Assembly (NCBI RefSeq): GCF_014204945.1
Contig: NZ_JACHMN010000002.1
Span: forward strand, 3,743,001-3,807,000
DNA length: 64,000 nucleotides
Direction of reading: 5' to 3'
Origin: Allocatelliglobosispora scoriae
GTDB lineage: Bacteria; Actinomycetota; Actinomycetes; Mycobacteriales; Micromonosporaceae
In this document: positions 44,162 through 52,510 of the stretch, in pieces
How the letters are laid out: each line of letters begins with the position of its first letter
How positions within the stretch are numbered: the stretch's first letter is position 1
The notes under the pieces: model-generated
What the model saw: only the letters and a program-made list of their open reading frames with translations
The model's database searches: none
What the model was told of the DNA's origin: nothing
Translations under genes and position numbers: made by a program

Positions 44162-45138
44162 GGCGCCGCCCGCAGAAGGCTCGCGAGGTCGGTCAGGGTG
44201 TCCCTGCCGATGCCGCCGGGCAGCAGCGGCAGCTCGACCAGGGGGCGGCCCACCTCGGCCAGCTCGGCGCCGAGTTCCTGCTCGATCGACCGGCGCGCCA
44301 GGTAGGCGGTCGCCTCGACCTGGAGACCGGCGACGGTCGGCTTGTCGGCGGGCAGGCCCGCGGCGACGAGGCCGCGGCGGATGTCGGCGAGCGTGATGCG
44401 GCGGGACCCCTCGAGAAGTTGCGGCTGCGCGCGGTTGACGATCACCTTGCCCACCGCGATGCCGAGGCCCTTGAGCTCGGCGACCGCGTCGACCGTCTCC
44501 TGCACCGGCATCTCCTCCAGGAGCGTCACCAGGTGCACGGAGGTCATCGGCGAGCGCAGCAGCGCCGCCACGCCCTCGCTCTGGTTTTTGATCGGGCCCA
44601 TCTTGGCGAGCTTCGCCGCCTCGGCGGTGACGTTGAGGAAGCGGCCGATCCGGCCGGTGGGCGGTGCGTCGAGCACCACCGCGTGATAGACCCGGCGACC
44701 GCGCTCGTCGGTGCGGGTGGTCGCCTCCTTCACCTTGCCGGTGAGCAGGACATCCCGCAGCCCGGGGGCGATCGTGGTGGCGAAGTCGATGGCGCCGACC
44801 TTGCGCAGCGCCCGGCCGGCCGCGCCGAGCTTGTAGAAGAGGGCGAGGTACTCCAGGAGGGCTTCCTCGGGGTCGACCGCGAGCGCGCGGACCTCACCGC
44901 CGCCCGGCACGGTCGCCACCAGCCGCTCCTCGTAGGGCAGCGGTGGCAGCCCGAAGAGCTGGGCGATGCCCTGCCTGCCCTCCACCTCGACGAGGAGCGT
45001 GCGCCGGCCCTGATCGGCGAGCGCGAGAGCCAGCGCCGCGGCGACCGAGGTCTTGCCCACGCCGCCCTTGCCGCTGACCACGTGCAGACGGGCCGGCCAT
45101 GAGTTGGCCGGCCCGTCCGTCAGCGTCGAGGAGGTCAT
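44158..45138 (-). CDS. ArsA-like anion-transporting ATPase (Rv3679-like)
   Basis: A 326-residue P-loop ATPase, first of the ArsA-like pair. The Walker A is VVSGKGGVGKTSVAAALAL near 20-38, with the signature Lys of the deviant P-loop. LLVEVEGRQGIAQLFGL near 48 is the switch region and YHAVVLDAPPTGRIGRFL near 150 is Walker B. TAACCT lies 7 nt before the ATG on the minus strand, so the operon mRNA is probably leaderless. It is translationally coupled to the next gene. Confidence 0.92.
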   Translation of the reverse strand: MTSSTLTDGPANSWPARLHVVSGKGGVGKTSVAAALALALADQGRRTLLVEVEGRQGIAQLFGLPPLPYEERLVATVPGGGEVRALAVDPEEALLEYLALFYKLGAAGRALRKVGAIDFATTIAPGLRDVLLTGKVKEATTRTDERGRRVYHAVVLDAPPTGRIGRFLNVTAEAAKLAKMGPIKNQSEGVAALLRSPMTSVHLVTLLEEMPVQETVDAVAELKGLGIAVGKVIVNRAQPQLLEGSRRITLADIRRGLVAAGLPADKPTVAGLQVEATAYLARRSIEQELGAELAEVGRPLVELPLLPGGIGRDTLTDLASLLRAAP

Positions 45139-45183
45139 CTATAGGAGGTTACCCTGGGCGGTTGGACGACCGACCGAAGCGGG

Positions 45184-46293
45184 TCATCCCTTGACGTCAC
45201 ACACCCGCCAGCCATCCATCTTGGTGACGACCAGGGAGAGGTTCTGAGTGCTGACCTTCTCGTCGGCGGTGGTCATCGTGAGCTTGACATCGGCCTTCGC
45301 GCTCTCGGCCGTCTCGTCGGTGACCTTGATCTCCCAGGTGAACTTGGGGCTGTTGTAGGTCGTGTAGTAACCGGCGATCCGCTCGATCTGGGCGTCGATG
45401 TCCTTCTTGACCCGCGCCTGCTTGCAGACGGTCTCCTCGGCCTTGCCGGAGTTCTTCTCGACATAGAAGGCGTTGAGGAAGGCGTTCGTCGCGGTCTTCG
45501 GGGTGTCGTAGCCGGTGCCGAGCGGGTCGACGTTGTTCTTGAAGATCAGGAACGCCGCCAGGCCGCCGCCGCCGCAGAGCAGCAGCAGGACGCCGAGCAC
45601 GATGCCGATGATCAGCGGCGCCTTGCTCTTCTTCTTGGGAGCCTCGGGCGTGGGGTAACCGGCCGGGTAACCGGGCTGACCGGGCTGGCCGTAGGCGGGG
45701 TAGCCCTGCGGCGCGGTCTGCGGGTAGCCGGGCTGCTGACCGTAGCCGGGCTGAGCCGGGTAACCGGAGGTCGGCGCGGCGGGGTAGCCAGAGACCGGAG
45801 CGGCGGCCGGGTAACCCGAGGTGGGGGCAGCGGGGTAGCCCGAGACCGGAGCGGCGGCGGGGTAGCCCGAGGTCGGCGCCGCGGTCGGATAGCCCGAGGT
45901 CGGGGCGGCGGCGGGGTAGCCCGAGGTCGGGGCGGCGGCCGGGTAGCCGGAGGTCGGCGCCGCAGCCGGGTAGCCCGAGGTGGGGGCGGCGGCCGGGTAG
46001 CCGGGCGCGGGGGCGACGGGGTAGCCGGAGGTCGGCGGGGTCGCGTCCGGCGTGCCGGGAGCCACGGGGGCCGGGCCCGACTGGAAGGTCGGCGCCGCCG
46101 GGTAGGCAGTCGTGGCGGGGTACTCCTGCGGTGCGGGGAAGGCCGGCGCGCTCGGGTACGGCTGCGTGCCGTCGCCGGCCGGCTGCGCTGCGACGGGCTG
46201 GTCGGCGGGCGGCTGGATCGGCGCGGTCGGCGGCTCCGGCGCGGACGCCGGCTGCTGGTAGGGGTCGGTCGGCGGCGTCAGCGGCTCAGTCAT
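45184..46293 (-). CDS. Membrane protein with Gly-Tyr-Pro repeat N-terminus and DUF4878-like domain
   Basis: A 369-residue protein. Residues 1-230 are low-complexity: about a dozen near-identical APTSGYPAA units, then QPGYPQ-type repeats, a disordered cytoplasmic segment typical of actinobacterial signalling or division proteins. A basic patch (EAPKKKSK) precedes one helix (APLIIGIVLGVLLLLCGGGGLAAFLIF). The C-terminal about 100 residues (TNAFLNAFYVEKNSGKAEETVC to LVVTKMDGWRVCDVKG) resemble the DUF4878/SnoaL-like extracytoplasmic domain with two Cys. The repeats sit in a tandem DNA array at about 45690-46030. Function is unknown. Confidence 0.8.
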   Translation of the reverse strand: MTEPLTPPTDPYQQPASAPEPPTAPIQPPADQPVAAQPAGDGTQPYPSAPAFPAPQEYPATTAYPAAPTFQSGPAPVAPGTPDATPPTSGYPVAPAPGYPAAAPTSGYPAAAPTSGYPAAAPTSGYPAAAPTSGYPTAAPTSGYPAAAPVSGYPAAPTSGYPAAAPVSGYPAAPTSGYPAQPGYGQQPGYPQTAPQGYPAYGQPGQPGYPAGYPTPEAPKKKSKAPLIIGIVLGVLLLLCGGGGLAAFLIFKNNVDPLGTGYDTPKTATNAFLNAFYVEKNSGKAEETVCKQARVKKDIDAQIERIAGYYTTYNSPKFTWEIKVTDETAESAKADVKLTMTTADEKVSTQNLSLVVTKMDGWRVCDVKG

Positions 46294-46414
46294 GGTCTGT
46301 TCTCCCCCGCAGGGCGGTTGGTCGCGGTGCGTCGTGCCGGTTCGATTCCGGGCGCGTGGCGAGTGAGCTTAACCGCTCGCCGGAGGATGCGCGCACCCGG
46401 TTATGGTGACAGGC

Positions 46415-46573
46415 ATGACGAAGTGGGAGTACGCGACCGTGCCGCTTTTGGTGCACGCGACCAAGCAGATCCTGGATAACTGGGGTACGGACGGCTGGGA
46501 ACTGGTTGCTGTGGTCCCTGGACCCAACCCGGAACAGCTCGTCGCCTACTTCAAGCGGCCCAAGGAGGCCTAG
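46415..46573 (+). CDS. DUF4177-like small protein (Rv3678A-like)
   Basis: A 52-residue protein, MTKWEYATVPLLVHATKQI and so on, ending AYFKRPKEA. The W-E-Y-A-T-V-P-L start and the GTDGWELVAVVP core are the DUF4177 pattern. TATGGT at 46402-46407 lies 7 nt before the ATG (leaderless). The RidA start follows the stop directly, so they are one unit. The same small gene sits beside the RidA gene in M. tuberculosis (Rv3678A). Function is unknown. It is too short for many gene finders. Confidence 0.88.
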   Translation: MTKWEYATVPLLVHATKQILDNWGTDGWELVAVVPGPNPEQLVAYFKRPKEA

Positions 46574-47035
46574 ATGACTGACCCGTACGCCAAGCTCGGC
46601 GAGCTCGGACTCACGCTCCCCGAGGTGGTGCCGCCGGTCGCCTCCTATGTACCGGCGGTGCAGTCGGGCGACCAGGTGTTCGTCTCGGGCCAGCTGCCGA
46701 TGGTCGACGGCAAGCTCCTCGCCACCGGCAAGGTCGGTGACGGGGTCTCGCCCGAGCAGGCCAAGGAGCTCGCGGAGCGGTGCGCGCTGAACGCGCTCGC
46801 CGCGATCGACTCCCTGGTGGGCCTGGAGAAGGTTGTCAAGATCGTTAAAGTGACCGGGTTCGTCGCCGCGGCCGAGGGCTTCACGGCCATCCCCGCGGTG
46901 ATCAACGGTGCCTCCGAGCTCTTCGGCGCGGTCTTCGGCGAGGCCGGACGGCACGCTCGCAGTGCTGTCGGTGTCGCCGAACTGCCGCTGGGCTCGCCCG
47001 TCGAGGTCGAGGTCATCGCCGAGGTCTCCGAGTAG
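46574..47035 (+). CDS. RidA family protein (enamine/imine deaminase-like)
   Basis: A 153-residue protein of the YjgF/YER057c/RidA family, long-form type. It starts MTDPYAKLGELGLTLPEVVPPVASYVPAV; VFVSGQLP near 35 is the conserved family segment, and AKELAERCALNALAAIDSLVGLEKVVKIVKVTGFV and the C-terminal GRHARSAVGVAELPLGSPVEVEVIAEV (with Arg near 130 and the Glu) complete the fold. RidA hydrolyses reactive enamines such as 2-aminoacrylate, but this subfamily may differ. The ATG abuts the upstream stop. Confidence 0.9.
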   Translation: MTDPYAKLGELGLTLPEVVPPVASYVPAVQSGDQVFVSGQLPMVDGKLLATGKVGDGVSPEQAKELAERCALNALAAIDSLVGLEKVVKIVKVTGFVAAAEGFTAIPAVINGASELFGAVFGEAGRHARSAVGVAELPLGSPVEVEVIAEVSE

Positions 47036-47054
47036 TTGTAGTTACAGCCGGGCG

Positions 47055-47096
47055 CGCTCCCATCCATCACCTGGATTTAGGTGGTGGGTGGGAGCG
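47055..47096 (+). terminator. Terminator of DUF4177-ridA unit, 18-bp stem
   Basis: CGCTCCCATCCATCACCT pairs with AGGTGGTGGGTGGGAGCG over a 6-nt loop. The two non-Watson-Crick pairs are U.G only in plus-strand RNA, so it serves the upstream plus-strand genes. The next start (47120) is close by. Confidence 0.82.
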
Positions 47097-47119
47097 TTCG
47101 GCGGGCTAACATCGCTGGC

Positions 47120-47797
47120 ATGGCGGGTGGGGCTCGGCTTCCTGAGTGGGTGTCTCTGCTTCGTGCACCCAACCCCGGACCGATGACGCTGGACGGGACC
47201 AACACCTGGATCGTCGACGGGCGGATCTGCATCGACCCCGGCCCCGATGACCAGGGACATCTCGCCGCGATCGGCTCGGTCGACGAGATCGTGACCACGC
47301 ACGGGCACCCGGACCATACCGATGGCGTCCCCGGTCTGATCGAGCTCACGGGCGCCGTGGTCGTCACCGCTCCGACCGGTCTGGAGGTCCTCCCGACACC
47401 CGGACACACCGCCGACTCGGTCTGCTTCGTCGCCGATCGCGACGGCGAGCGTGCCGTCTTCACCGGCGACACGATCCTCGGCCGGGGGACGACCGTCGTC
47501 GCGTGGCCCGATGGCGATCTCGGTGCCTATCTGGCGAGCCTGCGGGTGCTGGCGGGCTTCGACGGAGTGCTCGGGCTGCCGGGGCACGGTCCGGTCATCC
47601 CCGACGTGGGTGCCGCGGCGAGGGCCTATCTGAGCCATCGGGAGCAGCGCCTCGACCAGGTCCGCGCCGCGCTCGCCGCGGGCGCCGAGACCGCCGAGGA
47701 TGTCGTCGACGTGGTCTATGCCGACGTGGATCCGGGTGTCCGCTTCGCGGCGGTGTGGTCGGTTCGTGCTCAGCTCGCCTACCTGGGGCGGCCATGA
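47120..47797 (+). CDS. Metallo-beta-lactamase fold hydrolase (Rv3677c-like)
   Basis: A 225-residue MBL-fold protein from ATG 47120; TAACAT at 47107-47112 lies 7 nt upstream (leaderless). The metal motif is THGHPDHTDG near 67-76, then GHTADSV near 104, FTGDTILG near 125 and GLPGHGPV near 165, all the expected ligands. It resembles LACTB2/RNase-type hydrolases but is shorter: the stretch between TGAVVVTAPTG and LEVLPTPGHT lacks the usual insert of about 25-30 residues. The C-terminal winged-helix part (RLDQVRAAL, VRAQLAYLGRP) is present. It overlaps the cyclase start by 4 bp. Confidence 0.88.
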   Translation: MAGGARLPEWVSLLRAPNPGPMTLDGTNTWIVDGRICIDPGPDDQGHLAAIGSVDEIVTTHGHPDHTDGVPGLIELTGAVVVTAPTGLEVLPTPGHTADSVCFVADRDGERAVFTGDTILGRGTTVVAWPDGDLGAYLASLRVLAGFDGVLGLPGHGPVIPDVGAAARAYLSHREQRLDQVRAALAAGAETAEDVVDVVYADVDPGVRFAAVWSVRAQLAYLGRP

Positions 47798-50700
47798 CCT
47801 GCCCCATCTGCGGGACCGTCGCCGTCCTCGGGGCCAACTTCTGTCACAACTGCGGAGCCGCGCTTCCGGCCGCCGCCGACCTGCCCCGGGCCGAGCGCCG
47901 GGTCGTCACCGTGCTCTTCGGCGACCTCTCCGACTTCACCTCCTGGTCGGAGGATCTCGATCCCGAGCGGGTCGGCGCGGTCACCGACCGGGTGATGGCG
48001 GCCCTCGCCGGCGCCGTGAAGACCTTCGGCGGGCACGTCGACAAGCTCACCGGCGACGGGATCATGGCGGTCTTCGGCGCGCCCGTGGCGCACGAGGACG
48101 ACGCCGAGCGGGCCGTTCGCGCTGCTCTCTCCATCCAGCGCGCGGTGCGGCGGGTCCTCGACGACGAGCGGGGCGGCGGGGCGCCGTTGGGGCTGCGGGT
48201 CGGGCTCAACACCGGCGAGGTCATCGCGGGCATCCAGGGTGCCATCGAATACACGGTCATCGGCGACGTGGTCAACACCGCTGCCCGGCTCGCCGACGCA
48301 GCCGCCATCGGTGCGGTGTACGCGGGTCGGCGTACCGCCGATGCCACCCGCCACCTGGCCGGCTGGCGCGAGTTGCGACCCCTGCGGCTGAAGGGCAAAC
48401 GCGAACCCGTCGAGGCGTTCGAGCTGCTGGGGCTGCATGACGCACCCGGCACCCGCAGCGGCATGGGCGACGAGGCACCCTTCGTGGGGCGGGAGGCGGA
48501 GCTGGGCCGGGTGATCGGCCGGCTCGCCGAGGTCGTCGACCGCAACGAGCCCCGGGTCCTGGTGCTCACCGCCGAGGCGGGCATCGGCAAGACCCGCTTC
48601 GCGGCCGAGGTGGAGCGCTTCGCCACGGGTTACGAGGTGGTGCCGGGCCGCTACCCGGCCCGGACCGGCGCGCGGGTGCTGAGCGTGCACTGTGCGGCCT
48701 ACGGCGAGCGCCGGCGGCTGGCACCCCTGGCCGACCTGGTCCGCCAGGCGATCGGCCTGCCGATGGACCAGTCCACCGCGGTGACCCGCGTCGCGATCGA
48801 GGAACGCCTGATCCGGCTGCGCCAGCGGCTGCTGGCCCGCTCCCGGCCGGGCGAGCCGGTGCCCGCGATCGCCGTCGATCACCTGCTCATCCTGCTCGGC
48901 CTCTATCCCGACGGCGCCCGTCCCATCGACGACGAGACCAAGAACGCCGATCTCTCCGTGCTCGCGAAGGCGGTGGCCGGGTTCCTCTCGGCCCTCGCCG
49001 CCGAATCACCCGTCGTGGTGCTCGTCGACGACCTCCAGGACGCCACCCCCGACACGATCGACGCGCTCGGCATCACCCTCGCCGAGTTGACCGGCCCGAT
49101 CCTGGTGCTGCTGCTGGGGCGGCCGGAGCTCGTCCGCAAGGCCGGGCTGCTGACCCGGGTCGCCGACGCCGAGGTGCAGACCCTCGCGCCGCTGCGGGGC
49201 GCCGACGCGGCCCGGCTGCTCGCGAGCTATCTGCGCGGCGGGCGGCTGCCGCAGCCCGACGAGGACCGGTTGCTCGCCACCGCGCAGGGCAACCCGTTCT
49301 ACCTCGCCGAGCTCGTCACCCTGCTGATCGAGCGCGGTGCTCTGACCAGGGGAATCGCCGGTCGACCGGTCCCGACGACCGCGGCGGGCGGGCTCGGTTC
49401 CCCGCATCGGGCGATCCCGTCGGCGAGCCGCGCGGAGCCCGCCAGCGTGTGGCGGCTGACCCCGGGCTCGCTCGGCTCCCGGCTGCTCTCCCGCGACCTC
49501 GCGGCGGTCCTCGCCGCCCGCATCGATGCGCTCCCCGCCGATGCCCGATCGGTGCTGCGGGACGCGGCGGTCGTGGGCGACACCTCACCGGCGGGCGCCC
49601 TGGAGGCGCTGCGCGAACGCCGCTCCGGCCGCGACGGCCGCCCGGCTGCCGTGGTCGCCGTCGAGCTCGACCGGGCCATCGACGAGCTGCTCGCCCGGCG
49701 GATGCTGCGCCGGGTGCGGGGCGGCTTCGCCTTCGCCACGCCGCTGCTGCGCGAGGCGGCCTACGGAGGCATCTCCAAGGCCGATCTCGCCGACCGTCAT
49801 GCCTTCCTGGCCCGCTGGGCCGCACCGGCCGGTCCGAGCGCCGCCGACGAACCCTGGACCGCCCCGTCGGGCCGTCGGCTCGCTCCGGCGATGCACGGCG
49901 TCCCGGACGATGTGCGCGACGACTTCATCGCCGACCACGCGGAGCGGGCGCACCAGCTCGCCGACGCGGTGCGGCTGCGTCCCGACGCCGCAGCCAGGGA
50001 GGTCTCCCCGCTCGGGGTCGCCGCCCTCGGCCGGGCCGCAGCGCGAGCCAGCGCCGAGGGCGAGCCCGCCTCGGCACTGGAGCTGACGGCACGGGCGGAG
50101 AAGCTCGCCGGTTCGCTGCCGCTGCCGATCTGGCTCACCCACGCTCGCGCGCTGCTGCAGTCGGGCCGGACGGCGGAGGCGCTCACCAACTCCGAGAAGA
50201 TCATCGCCAACGCGGCCGAGGAGCCACGGATCCGAGCCGCTGCGCTGCTGCTCGCCGGTCGGGCGCATCGTGTGCTCGGCGACCCCGTGCGCAGCACCGC
50301 GTGCTGGCAGGAGGCCCTCTCGGTGGCGACCGAGGCGTCGGCTTCGGCTGAGCGTGCCGAGGCGATGCGGCGGCTGGGCATGGCCGACTTCCTCAGCGGG
50401 CGGCTCTCCGACGCGGGGTCCCGCTTCGCGGCTGCGTTCCAGGTGGCTGTCGCGGCCGGTGACCGCCGCTCGCAGGCCTGGTCGCTGCAGAACCTCGCCT
50501 GGGTCACCACGACCCGGGGTGACTTCGCCGGTGCCGACGCGGCGCTGGGCCGGGCGGCCCGGCTCTTCGCCGAGCTGCGTGACCCGGCCGGGCGGGCCTG
50601 GCTGCGCGGGGCCACCGCCTTCAACCGCCTGCTCGCGGGGCGCCTCACCGAGGCACAGCGGCTCGCCCGGGTCTTCCTGCCCTTCGGCGAGCGGGTCGGC

Positions 50701-51357
50701 GAGGCCTGGGCCGTCGGCACGCTGCGCGCGGTCGACGCCTACGCCGCTGCCGAGTTGGGCGAGCTCGACTCGGCGGACCGCGACGCCCGGCGCGCCTATC
50801 GCGACTTCGCCGCCGCCAATGATCTCTGGGGGCGGGGGTTCGCGCTGGTGGTGCGGGGTGTCATCGCCCGGGGCCTCAATGAACCGGGCCACGCCGCCGA
50901 CCTGCTCAGCGACGCGCTCACCTATGGCGAGCGCACGGCGCACCCGCTGCTGCTCGGCATGGCCGGCACGATGCGCGGCTTCGTCAGCCTGGACCAGGGC
51001 GACCCCGACGGCGCCGAGCGCGACGCCCGCCGGGTGCTCTCGATCGTCACCGAGCACGGCATGCTGGAGTCCGTCCAGGTCGGTCCACGGGCGCTACTGG
51101 GCGCCGCGCGGCTCGCGGCCGGTGACCCCCAAGGCGCTATCGACGCGCTCGAGGTGCTCGCCCGCAAGCCCACCGCCCCGTCGATGCTCTTCTCCCGCAG
51201 TCAGGCGGTCGCGCTCTACGCCTCGGCCCTGCTCGCCGCCGGACGCCGCGATGAGGCGCTCACACAGGCGGAGTTGGCGGTCGCATTACCCGCCGACGAC
51301 ATTCGCAGTAAGCGGGTAGCCACCCGGGTGCTGACCGAGGTCCGGTCGGCCACGTAA
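47794..51357 (+). CDS. Zinc-ribbon adenylate cyclase with ATPase and TPR domains
   Basis: An 1187-residue multidomain protein from ATG 47794, coupled to the MBL gene. A zinc ribbon (Cys 3, 6, 17, 20) opens it. The class III cyclase domain (about 33-215) has metal Asp in LFGDLSDFT and TGDGIMAVFG, the purine-selecting Lys in DKLTGDG and Asp in VIGDVVNTAAR, and the Asn/Arg pair of NTAAR, so it should make cAMP. Next come an AAA/STAND-like ATPase with P-loop AEAGIGKT near 260 and LVDDLQDA near 410, and about 600 helical TPR-type residues. CRP is encoded 6 kb downstream. The input signal is unknown. Confidence 0.88.
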   Translation: MTCPICGTVAVLGANFCHNCGAALPAAADLPRAERRVVTVLFGDLSDFTSWSEDLDPERVGAVTDRVMAALAGAVKTFGGHVDKLTGDGIMAVFGAPVAHEDDAERAVRAALSIQRAVRRVLDDERGGGAPLGLRVGLNTGEVIAGIQGAIEYTVIGDVVNTAARLADAAAIGAVYAGRRTADATRHLAGWRELRPLRLKGKREPVEAFELLGLHDAPGTRSGMGDEAPFVGREAELGRVIGRLAEVVDRNEPRVLVLTAEAGIGKTRFAAEVERFATGYEVVPGRYPARTGARVLSVHCAAYGERRRLAPLADLVRQAIGLPMDQSTAVTRVAIEERLIRLRQRLLARSRPGEPVPAIAVDHLLILLGLYPDGARPIDDETKNADLSVLAKAVAGFLSALAAESPVVVLVDDLQDATPDTIDALGITLAELTGPILVLLLGRPELVRKAGLLTRVADAEVQTLAPLRGADAARLLASYLRGGRLPQPDEDRLLATAQGNPFYLAELVTLLIERGALTRGIAGRPVPTTAAGGLGSPHRAIPSASRAEPASVWRLTPGSLGSRLLSRDLAAVLAARIDALPADARSVLRDAAVVGDTSPAGALEALRERRSGRDGRPAAVVAVELDRAIDELLARRMLRRVRGGFAFATPLLREAAYGGISKADLADRHAFLARWAAPAGPSAADEPWTAPSGRRLAPAMHGVPDDVRDDFIADHAERAHQLADAVRLRPDAAAREVSPLGVAALGRAAARASAEGEPASALELTARAEKLAGSLPLPIWLTHARALLQSGRTAEALTNSEKIIANAAEEPRIRAAALLLAGRAHRVLGDPVRSTACWQEALSVATEASASAERAEAMRRLGMADFLSGRLSDAGSRFAAAFQVAVAAGDRRSQAWSLQNLAWVTTTRGDFAGADAALGRAARLFAELRDPAGRAWLRGATAFNRLLAGRLTEAQRLARVFLPFGERVGEAWAVGTLRAVDAYAAAELGELDSADRDARRAYRDFAAANDLWGRGFALVVRGVIARGLNEPGHAADLLSDALTYGERTAHPLLLGMAGTMRGFVSLDQGDPDGAERDARRVLSIVTEHGMLESVQVGPRALLGAARLAAGDPQGAIDALEVLARKPTAPSMLFSRSQAVALYASALLAAGRRDEALTQAELAVALPADDIRSKRVATRVLTEVRSAT

Positions 51358-51367
51358 ATTCTCCTTC

Positions 51368-52312
51368 GTGAACAACCCTCAATCGGCCGACCTCCCGCCG
51401 ACCATCGCTGGCCTCGGTGAGCTGAAGCTGCACAGCCACGGTGGCTACGCGACGATCTACCGGGCCACCCAGGGCAGGGTCGGCCGCGAGGTCGCAGTCA
51501 AGATCGAAAATCGGACGATCGAGGACGAGCTGGAGCAGCGCCGCTTCATCCGCGAGGCGCACGCCGCCGGGCGGATGTCGTCGCACCGGCACGTCGTCGA
51601 CCTCTTCGATGCCGGGGTCACCGATGACAACCGGCCGTTCCTGGTGATGGAGCTCTGCGCCGAGAGCTACGCCGACCGGATGAAGGTCGGGGTGCTGGAT
51701 CAGGTCGAGGTACGCGAGCTGGGGGTCAAGATCGCCGGTGCGCTGGCGGACGCGCACAAACTCGGGGTGCTGCACCGGGACGTGAAACCGGCGAACATCC
51801 TGATCAGCGTCTTCGGTGAGCCCGCGCTCGCCGACTTCGGGCTCTCCATCCTCGTGGAGATGCGCGATCCGACGGTCAACCTGGAGATCCTGACCCCGGC
51901 CTACGCGCCGCCGGAGATGTTCGACCGGGCGGAGCCCGCGCCCGCCGCCGATGTCTACTCGCTCTGCGCGACGCTCTATGCCCTGCTCCGGGGTGCTCCG
52001 CCGCGCTGGCGCGACGACCACTATCTGGGCCTGTCGGCGCTGCTGGAGCTCTTCACCGAGGCGATCCCGGATCTCGCCGGTGTCTCGCCCCAGCTGACCG
52101 AGCTGCTCCGCCAGGGCATGTCCAACGATCCGCTCGACCGGCCGACCGCCGCGGAGCTCGCCGGGCGCCTCGCCGCGCTGGAGCTCACGAGTGAGATCCC
52201 GGGTCAGCGCGGTGCTCCCAGCCTTGACCGGCGCAGCGACGCCGCCGACGAGGTGACGGCACCGGCCCCGCGCCGGTGGTCGCTGGCGCGTCTGTTCGGC
52301 CTGGACGACTGA
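51368..52312 (+). CDS. Hanks-type Ser/Thr protein kinase
   Basis: A 314-residue soluble kinase. Gly-rich loop HSHGGYATIYRA near 22-33, VAVKI with the ATP Lys near 45, HRDVKPANIL with catalytic Asp near 136, DFG near 157 and APPE near 180 are all intact. The activation segment has Thr in LEILTPAYAPPEMF. There is no transmembrane helix or PASTA domain; the C-terminus is a short Arg-rich tail. TAAATT at 51355-51360 lies 7 nt before GTG 51368 and overlaps the cyclase stop, so it may have its own leaderless promoter within the MBL-cyclase-kinase cluster. Its substrates are unknown. Confidence 0.92.
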   Translation: MNNPQSADLPPTIAGLGELKLHSHGGYATIYRATQGRVGREVAVKIENRTIEDELEQRRFIREAHAAGRMSSHRHVVDLFDAGVTDDNRPFLVMELCAESYADRMKVGVLDQVEVRELGVKIAGALADAHKLGVLHRDVKPANILISVFGEPALADFGLSILVEMRDPTVNLEILTPAYAPPEMFDRAEPAPAADVYSLCATLYALLRGAPPRWRDDHYLGLSALLELFTEAIPDLAGVSPQLTELLRQGMSNDPLDRPTAAELAGRLAALELTSEIPGQRGAPSLDRRSDAADEVTAPAPRRWSLARLFGLDD

Positions 52313-52351
52313 GCGAGGCTGCCGTGTGACCTCGGCGAACTCGGCAGATGC

Positions 52352-52390
52352 CAAGATCGCCGCAACTCTTCAAGAGTTGGTGCGATCTTG
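52352..52390. repeat. AACTCTT family copy 7 (39 bp, imperfect palindrome)
   Basis: CAAGATCGCCGC-AACTCTT-C-AAGAGTT-GGTGCGATCTTG has the reference length and flanks, with 3 mismatched pairs next to the core. It lies 39 bp past the kinase stop and upstream of the carboxylase operon, between codirectional genes. Confidence 0.88.
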
Positions 52391-52510
52391 GATGGGTCGA
52401 GGGCAATCGGGGCTTTATCCAGGAGACGCGCCGGGTGCGCCGTACCGGTGGTCCGAGGACGCTCGTTGTCGTGTTGGCGACGCACGAGTGTCTAGAGATC
52501 AGGTACGCAG

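Noticed and set aside
45690-46030. Tandem array as a CRISPR
   Set aside because: The units are contiguous with no unique spacers and encode a protein repeat.
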